DNA from: Reticulitermes speratus
Lineage: Eukaryota; Arthropoda; Insecta; Blattodea; Rhinotermitidae
NCBI GenBank assembly: GCA_021186555.1
Contig: JAJKFL010000004.1
Location: forward strand, 15,085,807-15,149,806
DNA length: 64,000 nucleotides
Direction of reading: 5' to 3'
Shown here one piece after another: positions 1 to 13,404 of this stretch. Within the stretch, counting starts at the first letter, position 1, and each line of letters opens with the position of its first letter. A program made the translations under genes and the position numbers. Below the pieces are notes generated by a model. The model was not told where the DNA came from. It was given only the letters and a program-made list of their open reading frames with translations, and did no database searches.

Positions 1-2065
1 TTGCGCGAATACTTATTTTCAATATCTAAAAACTTGTAACTTATAATCAATAACTTATAACGACTTATAATCAATATCTGTAGCTAAAACCTTGTATAAT
101 TGTAAAAACTGATCGAGTTATTAGATTATTGTTAAAATTGACTGTTTTAGTCCCTATTGTATAAGTATTTAAAATCATTACAACTCAACAAACTCACTTC
201 TATATTTTTCATGAAATTTAACTGGATATTACCAGGTTACGAAAGTATAGTGTTTATCCCTCCTTTTATACAGTCACTTTCATGATTGAGTCCCAGTCAT
301 GTATTTTCAAGATTAAAATGCACAACTCATACAGCGTCTTATGAAATTGCAAGACGTATCGTGAAATGCGACTGGGCAGGACGTGGAACAGGCCACCCTT
401 ACTAATGTGAAGGTATTTTTCTGGTGTAGTTGTCGTGAGGTTGAGGAAAACGTGACATACTGTGGTAGAAATAGCAGGTAGTACGATCAGCAAATGAAAG
501 TGGTACCTTCCGGAAATAGGCACTTACTCGACGAAAAGGTAGCTAGAACATAAAGTTGTAAATTCAATTCTATGGAGTTGCGATATATAGAAAGGGCAGA
601 ACATTATTTCTACGCATCATGTCTCTATGTGTCAAACGAAATGTGGGATAAGAGATGTAGTCAGATGTAATTCCACAGGAAGACATTTTTGACAGGACTT
701 TTAGAGTGTTGAGTTGTGAAGAAATATACACAGCTTGTTGTGTCGGACGTATGAACCTCCTTTTACACTCAGTTGAAACCACCAGAACTGAAATATAGCT
801 ACCATATCACGATTTAACACTTAATGAAATAGGAAACCAGAAAGTCTTAAGTTCGGAGCTATATGCCTGTTAGGACGATTAAAAATTGATACAGCTTTGT
901 AAATTCGTTGCACATAAAGTGAAAAATTTTGTGCCTTGAAATTACGTGTCAAATTTTAATTATCCGTGTTGAATTTTAACCTTGTCAGCTCTTGCTTTGA
1001 ATATACAAACTCGTGAATTTAGAAGCAGTAACTTCCTGGGCGCAGAACTTGCTTGATACTAGTACTAGCCTTTTACCGAATACAATAAGCATGAAAGATT
1101 CAAGTTTCTGAAATTTTACGCCGTATTAACTTGTATTTACCAGTCCACACAGATCACCTCTATGAGATCCTCCAATCTGGAAACGAAATTAGTGTCTTCA
1201 ATATTCGGAAGCTCCGTTGCCATCACCACGAATTATTGTGAGTTAATGAGTTTTCCGAGTCAAAGACTTTTGCATGTGTCATTTCTCTTTCCCGTGCCTT
1301 CCATCTGAATTCAATGGTCCTGTAAGGTACACTAAATAAAATTTGTGCAAACGTCTCACAGAATGCCTTCATCTGCAAGACATAAAAATATACATCAATG
1401 TAGTAGAGCACCACATAGCCTTAACCACGGAAGGCCCTGGGTGTGTGTTTGTGATCAACTGCACGATTTGAAAACGCGGATTTCATTTGTGGGCTGTACG
1501 TAGTTTAAAATCATACTGAAATCGAAAATGAGGTTCGAGGTTCCGAATATTTAGGTTGTGGTGTTAATAGTTGTGACACCATGCTACATTTAGGAGAAAC
1601 CTACTATCTCCATCATCAGGGTTGAAGTGGAGAAATCGTTTTCCTCCGTTCCATTAGTAACAACGTGACAGGTTACAATGTAAATGTTCCTAAAACATGC
1701 TCTTTATTACACTGAAGAAACAAGTAACTTCTATTTCTATATTGCTGTTCTTTTGACAAAAGAAACCCATTACATCAGTTTCAACAAACAATCAAACCGC
1801 GAGATTCGTATCAACAAATCCAACTACTGGTTCACCTTTCCCTAAGATTGGGACGACAATTAACTACTCCAGGACCTCCCCAATACTAAATTTCATAGAA
1901 GTTTTTACTTAATTCTTCAGCCTGGAACATGTAGATGGACAGACGGAAAAGCAAAACCTCAATGTGATTAGTTTATTTCGTTTAATTCAAGCGAATAATT
2001 GAAAGGAAATTTTGAATGAAATTTATGAAAGGGGTTCATTCAGTAACATCTACGTAATGTTTCAG
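1..2065. other. no gene seen; AT-rich noncoding
   Basis: I see no recognisable protein, RNA gene or repeat boundary. The longest open frames are under 90 codons and have no recognisable motifs. Confidence 0.5.
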
Positions 2066-2121
2066 AATTAATATTATTAATAATAATACTAATATTATTA
2101 TTATTATTATTATTATTATTA
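2066..2121. repeat. (ATT)n microsatellite
   Basis: Runs of ATT/AAT trinucleotides, imperfect at the left and pure at the right. Confidence 0.9.
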
Positions 2122-2217
2122 CTCATGCCTCGATCCTTTTTAAACTTCGTGAATATGGGCTTAATTAAATTTAAGTTAACTGGTTTTATATTTTGTGTTA
2201 GTCTGCATTTTACGATT

Positions 2218-2347
2218 CAATGTTTAAAAAACCAACAGAATGCACTTCAGTTTCACTTTAATACGTGTTGATTTACCCCTACATAGGGGTTAATCAACAC
2301 ATATTGAAGTGAAAGTGAAGTGCATTCTGTTGGTATTTTAAACATTG
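2218..2347. repeat. 130-bp near-perfect foldback (MITE-like)
   Basis: Two arms of about 63 bp are inverted complements with a few mismatches, meeting at a 4-nt loop (ACAT) flanked by ACCCCT/AGGGGT. A 12-bp direct repeat GGTTTTATATTT lies at 2182-2193 and 2347-2358. If this is a target duplication, the insert carries about 24 bp outside the left arm. The direct repeat is AT-rich, so chance is possible. Confidence 0.75.
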
Positions 2348-2419
2348 GTTTTATATTTATTTAACCAAAGGACAGAATATTGTTCGAAATTCTGGAAATC
2401 TTTCACGGCTTCTTGAAGC

Positions 2420-2700
2420 AATTTTGGTATTCCATACGGACGTATTCTAGGGCTTCTCTTATTCAGTATCTCCTCAGATGCCTTACGTAACAGAAGTACC
2501 TTATTCTACCTATTTTCTCTTAGCTGACGAAATCAACATTTTTCGTGTTGTAAATTCGCCTGATCATTGTACTCTACTACAGTCTGATATTGACTCTAAA
2601 TTAGGTTGGTACGCTATTAATTTCACGAAATTCAGCATGAATAAAACTTACTACTTTCTCAAGGAAAACTGACATTTTAATATACGATTATAAATTTTGT
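2420..2700 (+). pseudogene. decayed LINE reverse transcriptase fragment (Jockey/CR1-like)
   Basis: Two frames together resemble the RT palm of the element at 13.1-16.4 kb. At about 2426 a peptide GIPYGRILGLLLF matches the GVPQGSVLGPLLF block of that RT. After a frame change, the 64-codon ORF at 2478-2672 contains LLADEINIF (catalytic FADD-type box decayed to LADE) followed by a LLQSDI/W/NF/MNKT pattern matching the same downstream region. It is a short dead fragment on the opposite strand from the longer copy. Confidence 0.7.
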
Positions 2701-2729
2701 GAATATTACCTGTAATATACACACCGCAC

Positions 2730-3640
2730 TGAACCTATTACAAACCTGGGATTTTTCGGTGATCCTAAACTGTACTATTATCATCATAGTGATAACATAA
2801 CACTTTTATGAGTTCTTGTAAGTCTGTCTAGCAATCACACACGCACACGCGCGCATCCACACACACGCTAAAAATATGCAAGTCGTCCTAAGTTCAAAGC
2901 CCGTAAAGCAGAAATTACTGCTTAATTTTCCAAGAAATCAGGCTGCATTTATTCACTCAGAGGTATATGTGGGACACCCGGTAGGCCTACCCGCAGCCAG
3001 CAAGTAACGCGTCTGCGCAACAACCGTAGAAACACAAACTCCTGCAACGGTTTTGTCCACAAGACAAACCTTCCTGTTTGCTAGTCTCGTAACACTGCTC
3101 TCTCTCTCTCTCCCCCCCCTCTCTCTTTCTGTCTCTATGAAGTCACCAGAAAATAAGCCATGATGATGCCGCTATCGCTTGTGTCGGTGGCTGCGGGTGA
3201 CTCAACCGTGGCGTTGACACTTGAAACTACCTACAGCTTGCGATTCCAGAATTGCCCACACAGTCTTCCTCACAATATTTTCTCAATCCATTAACTTGCT
3301 GGGTCTTGTTCTCACTGTAACATTTTCTTTTTGACGTGAATACGTCTTTAAATTTGCTTCCATAGTGGGAGCCAATTCAGAAAACTGATGATAACAAAAT
3401 TGGGGGATACAGTTTGGCATTGCAGCTACATATCTATCATCTACATCCAAAATTTAATTACACCACTCGATAGTTAAAGGATCAAAGAATTCATAACGTT
3501 CAGTGGGGACTGTGACGCCTCGCGCGCGGCGGAGGGGGAGGCGCCGCCATTTTGAGGTCGTTTCGTCGCGTCACATACTTTCGGTTTAGTATACATTTTG
3601 ACTCGGATAAGCTACGACGCTCGTTTCAGTTTCAATTTAC
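2730..3640. other. noncoding; simple repeats and a GC-rich patch
   Basis: Contains CA-rich (about 2837-2870) and CT-rich (about 3090-3135) low-complexity sequence and a GC-rich patch near 3515-3570. No gene recognised. The GC-rich patch lies directly upstream of the Helentron-like ORF and could belong to that element. Confidence 0.4.
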
Positions 3641-3797
3641 AGCTTTCCTCAATATTTATCTATTGCGTACACAAAACATGAGTGTGGAATAGTTATGGTG
3701 AATATATATGGTGTTAAAGTTAAAAATTTAGAAAACTGAATAGAATGTCGGCCTATACTCGTCAAAAGCCAATTCGAAATATATAAATCGTATAAGG

Positions 3798-4247
3798 TTG
3801 ATAAAGGCTTCTCAACAGCAATCCAGTGATACCCATAAAACACCATATGATAGAGTGAAGCGGTGCCGGGAACGTAAAACAATGAGGGCGTCCGAGCGGA
3901 TCAACGACTGCGCAGGTACATCTGACGCTGGGGCGGCCGAGCCTATGCAAGTCGATGATGTAATCGCTTCTGTATCAACGCCGGGCTGTATAGACATCGG
4001 TTGTGTGCGATCGCCGATTATGACGACACATTGGGCAGCAGCTAGTGCACGTTTCACTACTACGTTTGTCAACAATCCATTCGGACATAAGTGTAACGTG
4101 TGTGACCGTCTATGGTTTCTGCGCTCCTTGAAGCCACCAAAGGGAAAACACTTAACGCTGCTTAGTAATCTCGATGTATCCTGCATGCCATTTGTATCGT
4201 ACTTTTCGTATCACAGACCTATCATTAATAAAATTATAACACACTAA
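3798..4247 (+). CDS. Helentron/Helitron-like ORF N-terminal fragment (putative)
   Basis: A 149-codon ORF. Its N-terminus is basic (KTPYDRVKRCRERK), and residues about 90-107 read NNPFGHKCNVCDRLWF, a cysteine-pair motif I associate with the N-terminal region of insect Helentron/Helitron replication proteins. Nothing resembling Rep or helicase follows: the reading frame ends at 4247 and the next kilobase is noncoding. I read it as the 5' scrap of a rolling-circle transposon. The start is simply the first ATG. An unrelated zinc-binding ORF is the alternative. Confidence 0.4.
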   Translation: MIKASQQQSSDTHKTPYDRVKRCRERKTMRASERINDCAGTSDAGAAEPMQVDDVIASVSTPGCIDIGCVRSPIMTTHWAAASARFTTTFVNNPFGHKCNVCDRLWFLRSLKPPKGKHLTLLSNLDVSCMPFVSYFSYHRPIINKIITH

Positions 4248-4249
4248 TT

Positions 4250-5110
4250 ATTTGTTTACTTCATTTCTTTCCTGAACCCGACGAAAGGAACATGTTGCCA
4301 TCATCAATAAAACATGCAGATACGAAGGACTTATTACTGTTAAAGAATGATTATGACATACATATAATACGTTGAAACAAAATATTACCCGTTAACGTAC
4401 ACGTATTCACGTAAAACACACGGCCGTGTCCCCGACACAGCCACACCAAATTTTTTTTTCCTCCCTTCACTGTTTATTTACGTTATGATTTACCGTCGAC
4501 GTACATCAGAGTACATCCCTGTTATCTTGAATTACATTACGAACACTGTGCCAGGGAGCTCGAATGCATGCATCGGAAGTTTCCCCCTCTCTTCCCCATG
4601 CCCGTTCAGTTTCGCTTAAACAGAGAGAGTAACTAAACTACATAACGTACCTCATATGGGAAAAGGCATCACCTTGATGCATTACATTTTTATTATTATT
4701 TTGTTTGGTCTACAAGGTTATTCGTCCATTTTGGACACTATATGTCGAGTACCCACTTCGAACTTTAGATATTTCTTTATGGTCAGTGTCGGATTTCCAT
4801 GCCAAAAGTTGTCCTGCTAGTTGTTTCCTGGTGAATCTTTGGCTTCTACAGACGTGCATATATTTACAAAACAAATTGTTATTCTTGATTCGATTTTACG
4901 TTAGCCATTATCTTTGTTGTTTATCTAATCTGCCTTATTTGGTTGTGAAATTGCATTCCGCGTAATAATGTGCATTTTACCCTTTTACTCTAATTTGGTA
5001 CTTAAGTGAATTGTATTATATTATTTTGTCAAGTGTTTTCCTTTGTTTAGTTTTTTTATTGAAGGGTCCCGCCCGAGATGCTACAGACGCACCGCAGCCT
5101 TGAAGTCTTA
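4250..5110. other. no gene seen
   Basis: AT-rich sequence with no recognisable motif. The 86-codon frame at 4705-4965 has no family features. Confidence 0.5.
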
Positions 5111-5111
5111 T

Positions 5112-5341
5112 TGTGCTAATCCTATGACGAAGATGATGAAAATGATGAGGTTTTTTTCTGCTTTTCCATTTTAATGGAGCACCGGTGGAATGACATTGAC
5201 AGGGGAGGACCGAAGTACTCGGAAAAAACCTGTCCCAGTGCCACTATGACCACCACAAACCCCACATGGACCGACCCGGGATCGAACCCGGGCCTCCGTG
5301 GTGAGAGGCTGGCAACTAACCGCCTGAGCCATGGCACGGCC
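5112..5341 (-). mobile_element. tRNA-derived SINE, family 1
   Basis: On the minus strand the head at about 5341 reads as a tRNA-like region with a pol III A-box-like TGGCTCAGGCGG and a B box GGTTCGATCCC about 35 bp apart. An unrelated body of about 130 bp follows, then a TGA/GATGAT-rich tail near 5112-5150. The 71-codon ORF across it is a by-product of the SINE. The tRNA part is not a functional tRNA gene. Confidence 0.8.
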
Positions 5342-5399
5342 TTTGTTTAGTTTACTAAATACATATCTTGCGTCGAAACTGCCTTCTAAGTCACGTTAT

Positions 5400-5545
5400 T
5401 GAAGGCGAGATACAAGGAAGGAAAAAGGGATGGGAAGACGACGAAGAAGACGTAGCAGCTACTGGATGACCTCAGAAAAAAGAGAAGATACTGGAAGAGA
5501 CTATGGACCTGTCGCAAGACCGACTACGTAATGAATACGTACTTA
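5400..5545 (+). mobile_element. 3' terminal scrap of RTE-like LINE family A
   Basis: In shifted frames this encodes the C-terminal end of the RT protein of the full-length element at 22.2-25.6 kb: an arginine-rich GRRRRRR stretch followed by RDYGPVARPTT, matching GRRGRRR and RGYGPVVRQTTE there. It is a 5'-truncated copy in the opposite orientation. Confidence 0.65.
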
Positions 5546-6059
5546 GTACGTTAAATTTGTAAATCAGTCCTAATTTTGTAACTGGCCATTTATCTGTTGA
5601 GTCAGCACGCTAGTACACAGGAATTAGGTGGATTCGAATTTTTATTCATAAATACAGCAGTGAAAACTTACAAGGCATTATGTAATGTGAAGTTGTGTCT
5701 GTGGACACTATGAAGGCACGTGGGGTATTGGAGTTTAACCCCATTCTTCTAAACTTCGGCATAAAGGGGGGAGAGTGATCAGCTTCACACACCGGCCTCT
5801 TTAATCTCGAAAAAGAGTACCCTCTTACCGTTTACTAGGAAGCTCTGATGCTTTGAAAAAGAAAAGAATCTCTTGCAAATGTCAGGAATTAAACCTGAGG
5901 GCATTATATTAAACATTATTCCAAACAATATTTGTGTAATATGAAAATGACAAGTCAGGTTTTAATAGGCTTATACATAAAATTAAAACCTGTAGAGCTA
6001 TTAATTGTTTCTTAAAATATCACAGGGTATAGAGCAAGTTGCCTCATTAAATTTTTTTC

Positions 6060-6305
6060 CATGGCGCAACAGTCCCTAGTTGACCAGAGCCTCCTCATTA
6101 TCGAGGCTTCACGATCACATTCAGTTGGACACACTGCACTCCGTAGCACTTCTCTGAACGAATGATCAGCCCGACGCAGAGACCTCTACCTGACAACACA
6201 CAGCACTCACAAGAGACAGACATCCATGCCTCCGGCGGGATTCGAGCCCGCAATCCCAGCAAGCAAGAGGCCGCAGACCCACGCCTTAGACCGCGCTGCC
6301 AATGG
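6060..6305 (-). mobile_element. tRNA-derived SINE, family 2 (copy a)
   Basis: The minus-strand head near 6300 carries a GCGCGGTCTAAGGCG A-box region and a GGCTCGAATCC B box. Downstream come the conserved body words ATGGATGTCTGTCTCTTG and GGTAGAGGTCTCTGC. Two more copies lie at 58.3 kb and split across 58.6-63.2 kb. Confidence 0.8.
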
Positions 6306-9300
6306 GATTTGTAATTTTCTAGTAGCCTGCTCTAATCAAAGGCTTATTTGTGTTTCAGAAATGTTACGTGTTTTGCCATAACACTTTCATCGTGCTATGT
6401 ATGAATTGTTGCTGGAGTGTTTTGGACGGATAAGGAAATTTAGCTCTTTGAAAACACGTCTGCAGAATATGTACGGCTCTGTGCTTCCACTGTCCCCTAC
6501 ACCAACGATGAGAACTTTAAAACCATCAGTTATCTCTCCTTTCTTTTTGTGGATAATCATATTTGCAAACTTTTATGTTTTATTTATGTTTCCTCGTGTC
6601 AGGTAGTGTTTTTATGCTATTTTGTTAATTTTCACTACTCTTAATACTTATCAGTTGTCATTGTTATATTAAATTCCAGGGAAGGCTCCGGCCCCCAGTA
6701 AAGGCTCCAGAAGCTGGTAAATGGCACGGCTTGAACAATGTAGATCTTTTGTTTATACTTGTTGGAAAATTGAAAATAAAGCTCCTATAATTTAAAAAAA
6801 ATGTTTCCTCGTTTATTGCACACATATCATACATAAAACAGACGTGTCTGTCATCTCTGATAAAATCTAGACAGTTGGTTATGGGTACAGACCAATGTCT
6901 CTGTTTTTTTAACACGAAGTTACATAGGCATACATATGATTTCAGTGGTTGATAAAATAAAATACAATTCTTAAACGTTATTGGCATGACGTTTTCGACG
7001 TGAATGGTTGTACATGAAGTTGCTACCATTCAAGTGTACGAAATTTTAACTTATGAAATACTCAACTTATTTCGATTAATTTGTGTACAACGGATCTAGA
7101 CAACAGATTTCGGGAAAAGGGTTTTGGGTCGCATTGTTTATCTGCATTACCAAACCAAGGGAGAAATGCAGGATATAGCGTTTCTAAAAAATAAATCAAC
7201 CTACAAATCCTGGCGTGCAACATAAAGTACAGATCGATTTAAGATGTCCAAATTGTAGTTAAATTACTCTCTAATATGTAAATATTTAAAAAAAGAAAAA
7301 GAAAATAATTTTCGGTTGTGAAGTGTGCTATCTGCAGTAATATTAAGTTTGCTACAATACCGTCATATTTGCATAAATGAGTATGAAAATCTCAAGCCTG
7401 ATGCATATCAAAGGAAGATTTTATTAAATGTATATTCTTTCAATGCGGTTCAGATGTACTGTCGTAAACACGTGATGTGTTGCGAAGTTCATAATCTGTT
7501 TCCTTCATTAAGTAACCAAGAATCAGTAAGTTATCTTTAGTCCTATTACTACTGATTTGCTAGTTTGGCAACTAAGTTCCGTAAAGATTAATTTGCTGTC
7601 CGGTAAATATGACGATTTCATTTCAAAGTACTGTTTTTTTAATGTTAAGGGGATCATGATAGGTACCAACAACAGTCACAACGGAACGAGATAATGAACT
7701 TTCATGTTCCATAAAAGGCGGAAAATTCTTTGAATATATTACTATCAACTTTTAAGGAGGGCCCTCTACCTTGTAGTTAGTTCAGTAGTTACGTGAGACG
7801 AAAATTGAGAACCGCAATTAATAACTCTCCGGCATTTGCATGGATTGCGTAAGCCATTCAGGTTCGCTTAGTTATGTAACCTGTTACCACAGATTATGTC
7901 TATACTGCATATGGGTTAGTTCCTTCCTTGTCAGAGGGGTGACTCGACTAATTACATCCGTATCGATCGGGAAGGATGTCCACCCATGGAGTATGTAGAA
8001 CACAACTGACTGACTCAAAAAGCCCTTCGGCACCTCGAGAATTTCATGTTGCTATTAAAATGTTACAGACCCATATCCTTCCAAAATTTAATCAATCTCT
8101 TTGAATGCAATTACCTTAACCCTGAAAACTGAAGCAGAAGGTTCCTACCGAATTTCGGTGTCAAATCACAGTGCTCAAATCCAAAAGACCATCATCTGCC
8201 CAGTACTCGGAGTGAAGGCCTTAAAACTTAGAACTTTTGAAGTTAAAGGTACTCTAACCAATACCAAATTTTCATAATTTTAGTAGGAATAAAAGTAGAT
8301 GTAACGTCACAGATACATGGAATAAGCTGTAAATATTATGGCACCACTTTGCTTCAATAACTTCTTTGTAATTCAATCCTTTAAAGCCTTATTTCTTTTA
8401 CGTACCGTGATATTTCACATCTCAGCACACTGCTTTTTTCCCATACAGTGACTTATATGCGCATACTTTTCTTATAATGCAATATTCATCGATTTTTCTT
8501 TATAATGGAAGAATAAGCTGTTCTCTCAGAGGTACGGGCTGAATCTTTGCATAGAACAAAATAATTTTATTCTTCGAAGAGTTAGCTTTAATTACACAAT
8601 CTATGGGCAACAACATTAACAGTGAGCGACTGGGAGCAGCACACTTTGCAATAGGCTAATAATTCATATATTTTTAGTCAGAACAATCTATAAATTTTAA
8701 CAAACACTGCAATCAAAAACTTTCTTGCTGAGTCAATACGCACTTAAATTTATCTTACAAATCACTATCTCTGTACGTCACAGATGTCATGCTGGGCGTA
8801 TGTCTGGTAAGTTTCAAAGTTCTACGTAATGCAATTTTTATATGCGTTGGAATAAGAATACATAGCACGATAAAACCATGAATATCAATTCATTTGCAAT
8901 ACCTTTATATATTCCCTTTCGACATAAGTGTGCAACAAAATGTCAAGTAGTATTTTATAGTAGCATTTCAAAGATCCCTCGCCTCACGAAAGCTTCATAA
9001 TGAAGTATAACGCAGTGTTCTATACACTATTAAGCAATATATTCACGGCTGTGGGATTTCTAGGAAGAGAAATTCTTGTATATTGTATTCAAGCAATATA
9101 CCTAAAGGTTTATCTGTCCTTCTTATTAGAATTTCATAAGCAGGAACTGTTATTTACTTAGAAACCTTATATTGGATATCTGATAAGAATATATTACTGA
9201 ATATATCAGTAGAAACAGAACAGGAAACGTCTGAAGATACCATTTACGCAGATGTGTCACAGGAAATATTACAAGCTTCAGTAACAGAACGGAATTTTGG

Positions 9301-12300
9301 AACCATTTTGCTTGACGTTTTCGTACGTGAATGAAGGAATGACACAGTGGGTGATTAAATCGCAAAATTAAAGATTTCAAATATATTTAAATAAAAAACA
9401 AACAAAGAATATACTCGCTTTCAGAACATTCGCATAACGAAACTCCCCACATACGAATTTATATAATTATGTGCATACCACCCGCTTGGATCATTAACCG
9501 AATGCAAACTCGCTTATTAGAAATTTACTGAACACAATCTATGTCCTGTAATAAATTGAGCTAAGAGAACAGAATATGACAGCAAAAAATATATAGATTT
9601 TTCCATTGCTCTTTAAACAACCTATTTCTGTTCAAATATCTCTTGTATCCAAATAACGTACGTAATGTTTGGAAATGTTTTTGTCGACTGCATGTTTCGT
9701 TTCCAGCAAAACATTGTTGATTTATAATTCTTTTGGGCATGTTTCGGTCGTTTGGGAGCGTAACACCAATAATGATATTGCTGCTATGGGAAATGGTGCT
9801 TGGCATTTCGATGTCTCTTCAGAAATCTAATTAATCTTAAGAGCGGGAAGTGTAGATTAAAATTAGTAAGTATATACTAGTTATATATAGTTATATATAT
9901 ACATAGACCTACTAAAGATCTGAATTTGTGCAATTTTCGTCCAGAATTTCATTCAATTAAAGTACCTTAAAACTAAAAGAGTTGCGTATTTTGAGAGATC
10001 GGAAAAGTATTTTATTTCTAGGTTCGCAAAATGATTTTTGGAATAACGTACCAAACGATTATTTTTGGAATAACTTAAGAAACACATAACATATTCAACG
10101 AGATATCATGACAAAAATTTTGAAGACTGTTGAAGAGGATATTTATAATTTAATGTCATATCACATTTTATACAAGCACTTACAATTTTTTGACACTGGC
10201 GGGCAGATCTCATAAGTTTCCGATGTTGATACACGTTGTCGTAATATTATTTCAAAAATATTTTAAATTTTCCAAAACTGTATATCAAACAATTTCAAGG
10301 CCATAATCAAATACTGATATTAATATTCTATTAAATCGGATCTTATGTAAATACAATGGAATGTTGTGGACTGGGGTCATTTGGCCCAAGATAGGGACAA
10401 GTGGCGGATATTTGTGAAAATGGGAAAGAACATTCGGATTCCACATAATGCACAAAATTCCTTGACTGCCTGAGGAACTGCGAGCTTGTCAAGAATACTT
10501 CTGCTCCATGGAGCTACTCTCTTTTCAGAAGTTTATAAAGTATTTTTCGGTGTGAAAATTAGAAAAAAAAATAATCAAAACAATTTCTAATTCTGTAGTT
10601 TTATTGAATTATTCTACTTATTTTGGCAGGCAGGCAGGCAGTAACATATTATGGGTAGTGAATAAACATCCTGGCTAAAGGGGCATTTAAAATAATAATA
10701 CGTATAACTACAGAGAATTCAACCTAAAAGAGAACCCGGATATGAGGAAAGTTTAACGGCCTTATATTTTCCGATATTATACATACTATAACTTACCGCA
10801 TATTAGTGTAGGTGTTGGAAATGGCCTCCTTCAACTTTCCACTGTGTTTGTCACCTAGTGAGCAGACTATTAAATACTGTTCGAAGTTATGTCTCGAAAT
10901 TGGGGATAATGCGCGGCTTGGTGAAAGGCAACAGCATGACTCACTACTCATATCAGTGTGTGTGCGGTTACACTGCTTCATATAAATCACACAGTTCAGT
11001 TGTATCCGATTTCATAATAGAAGAGTCAAGCCCAGTGTAACGTATATATCTGTCGTTTGTGAGTAAGCAATACAGTTTAATGCAGAGGATTTCCATTATG
11101 GAATACTATATAAGGCAGAAATCGTATGAGAAGATCCGTAGGAAATATATAACACGGCTTCCCATTGTTTCTGTTCGTACGAATTCAAGCACGTCTGAGA
11201 GTTGAAGGAGTTCATTTCCAGTAGCTAATCCATCATGCGGTAAATTGCAGGATATATATAATATATTATATATATATATATACATATTTAAATTAATTGA
11301 AATACAAAATCAGCAAACATTTCCCTCCTAATTTATAAGAATTTTTATAGAATAATATGCTGTTAAATGTGTGTTCTGGATTAGTACACATAATACCACA
11401 TGTAATAAAATACTTCTAGGCTACACGAATATGTATATGGTCTTTATCGCTGACCTGTATTACGTAAACCAGTGGATATCGGCGACACTTTTTGACATTC
11501 AGATAGGTGAAAACGCTCTTGTACGTATGTACCATAAAGCGTATGTCATGACGACGAGCACGCCTTTCTGTTTAAAAACTGAATATAGTTTAACATAACA
11601 ACATTCCTTTTAAAAGTATGCAATTTCACTTCGTGGATTTATTTGTCCTTTAATGTTTATTTTACTCATAAAACAAAATTTTGTGCTACTAATATTTACT
11701 TTTTTATGCTATGACTTATTTTTTACTCCACACAAAGGGTTTAAATGTGGTCCCAATTTATACTCGTCTTTTGTCTGCAGATATGCTTCTACACGAAGAT
11801 CGAAGTATTCTGCTATGTCACGCTGTGTCAAATGATAGTTACCGACGTTTCGAACGGAGAGACCTACTTGGACTGCTTCATATTGTGGTGAAAGCGCTAC
11901 GCTCCTTCGTCACGTAGGCAGTCGTCAGTCGTCGAGGTTTAACGTCGTCTGAGAATCTTCAGCAACACCGTTTCGATGACCACAATCCTACTGTCTCCAT
12001 ATACCTTTGGTTTGTAATGAAATGGAAAATCTGGAAATCTGCTGTTCTTCATTGTAATCAGCTGGGTTAACTATATTTCTTGTCATCTATTCTTCCACTT
12101 ACTAAATACTTAGCAGCTGTTGTGTAAACTACATTTTTAATTATATAATATATTGTATCCCTAAATTTTTTTCGAGAGATCGCGGTGTAGATGTTCATGC
12201 TCGTTAAAAACGAAATTCTTCATTTTGAATTTTATTTAGTTAGATTTCAGTTTGGTTCGGTGTAAGAGTAAAAAAAAACAGACCCACATATGATCTGGGA

Positions 12301-12915
12301 CAAATTAACTGCAACGTGTTTGAACACAGAATTAATTACGCTTGTAGGAAAGCAATGTTTTTAAATATCAGCCTGCATGACACAGACATCACAAATACAA
12401 ACATCAGTGTAGAGAGTCTGTAAGTGAACCTTATTAAATAACTGTTAATTTTGGATTACGCAATTTTTTATTTACATGCGACAACAAGAGAATGGACTGC
12501 AAGAGTGAAACTGGGGTGTGAGGGAGGCAGAAATAATGAAAACGAAATGTCATGCAGTGAGCACAGCTTCATACTGAACCAGTTCCTATTGACTAGATAA
12601 AACGTTAGTCCCCTATTTCGAAATTTCATGCTGAAACACACAAACGTGTTCGGTGAAATTCTATCACCAGACTCACATTTACCTTTTATACTCATAGGAC
12701 TAAACTCAAGAGAATTCAATTGAAAGAAGCGGAGTAAATGTCCAGCGTTTTAAAACATACTTAATTAGTGTTTTTTATCTCTTTATACTCTATTCCCCGA
12801 GAAAATTACCAACACAGTTTTGAAATTAATTTGCAACCATGTTTGAAACTGCTTGCATTTTTGGAATGTATGTGTTTTTGCAGTTTATCTAAATCCAAAT
12901 CTCAACAGTTATTGA
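6306..12915. other. no gene seen; AT-rich noncoding with short simple repeats
   Basis: About 6.6 kb without a recognisable gene or TE protein. TA-rich runs lie at about 9878-9902 and 11258-11285, and a CAGG repeat at about 10628-10641. ORFs up to 121 codons (for example 6664-7029 minus) show no family motif and are probably chance. Old unrecognisable repeats are likely. Confidence 0.4.
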
Positions 12916-12919
12916 ATGG

Positions 12920-13140
12920 ATTTTTAAATTCAATTCAATTCAATGGGTATTTATTAACGTGCAGACTTAGCAGCACAAGTGCCAATTACAAAGCCAGCAC
13001 AAAAGCACTAATAAAACACAAAACAGTACAAATACACAAGACAAACACTAAAGGAACAAAATAAATATGTAATAAAACAATGTAAATAAGTACTGGGGCA
13101 GAAATCCAATACCCTGACAGAACATAGATGACTTGATTTA
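12920..13140 (-). mobile_element. 5'-truncated copy of the adjacent Jockey-like LINE (3' end only)
   Basis: About 220 bp that are nearly identical to the 3' end of the neighbouring element. It starts with the same tail microsatellite (TTGAA units on the minus strand) followed by the same 3' UTR (ATTTATTAACGTGCAGACTT on the plus strand). It abuts the tail of the longer copy. Confidence 0.8.
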
Positions 13141-13404
13141 TTACTAATTCAATTCAATTCAATTCAATTCAATTCAATGGGTATTTATTAACGTGCAGAC
13201 TTAACAGCAACAAGAGCCAATAACAAAGCCAGCACTAAAGCACAACACAAAACAGTACAAATACACAAGACAAACACTAAGGTAACAAAACAAATATGAA
13301 GTAAAACCATGTAAAAGAAGTACTGGATCCAATACCTGACCGAACATAGCTGACTTGTTATAAAAATGTCGCATGGACCGAAACTACAGCGTCTAAATCA
13401 ATAT

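Noticed and set aside
6664..7029. 121-codon minus-strand ORF
   Set aside because: No motif or homologous neighbour, and such lengths arise by chance in a 64-kb window.
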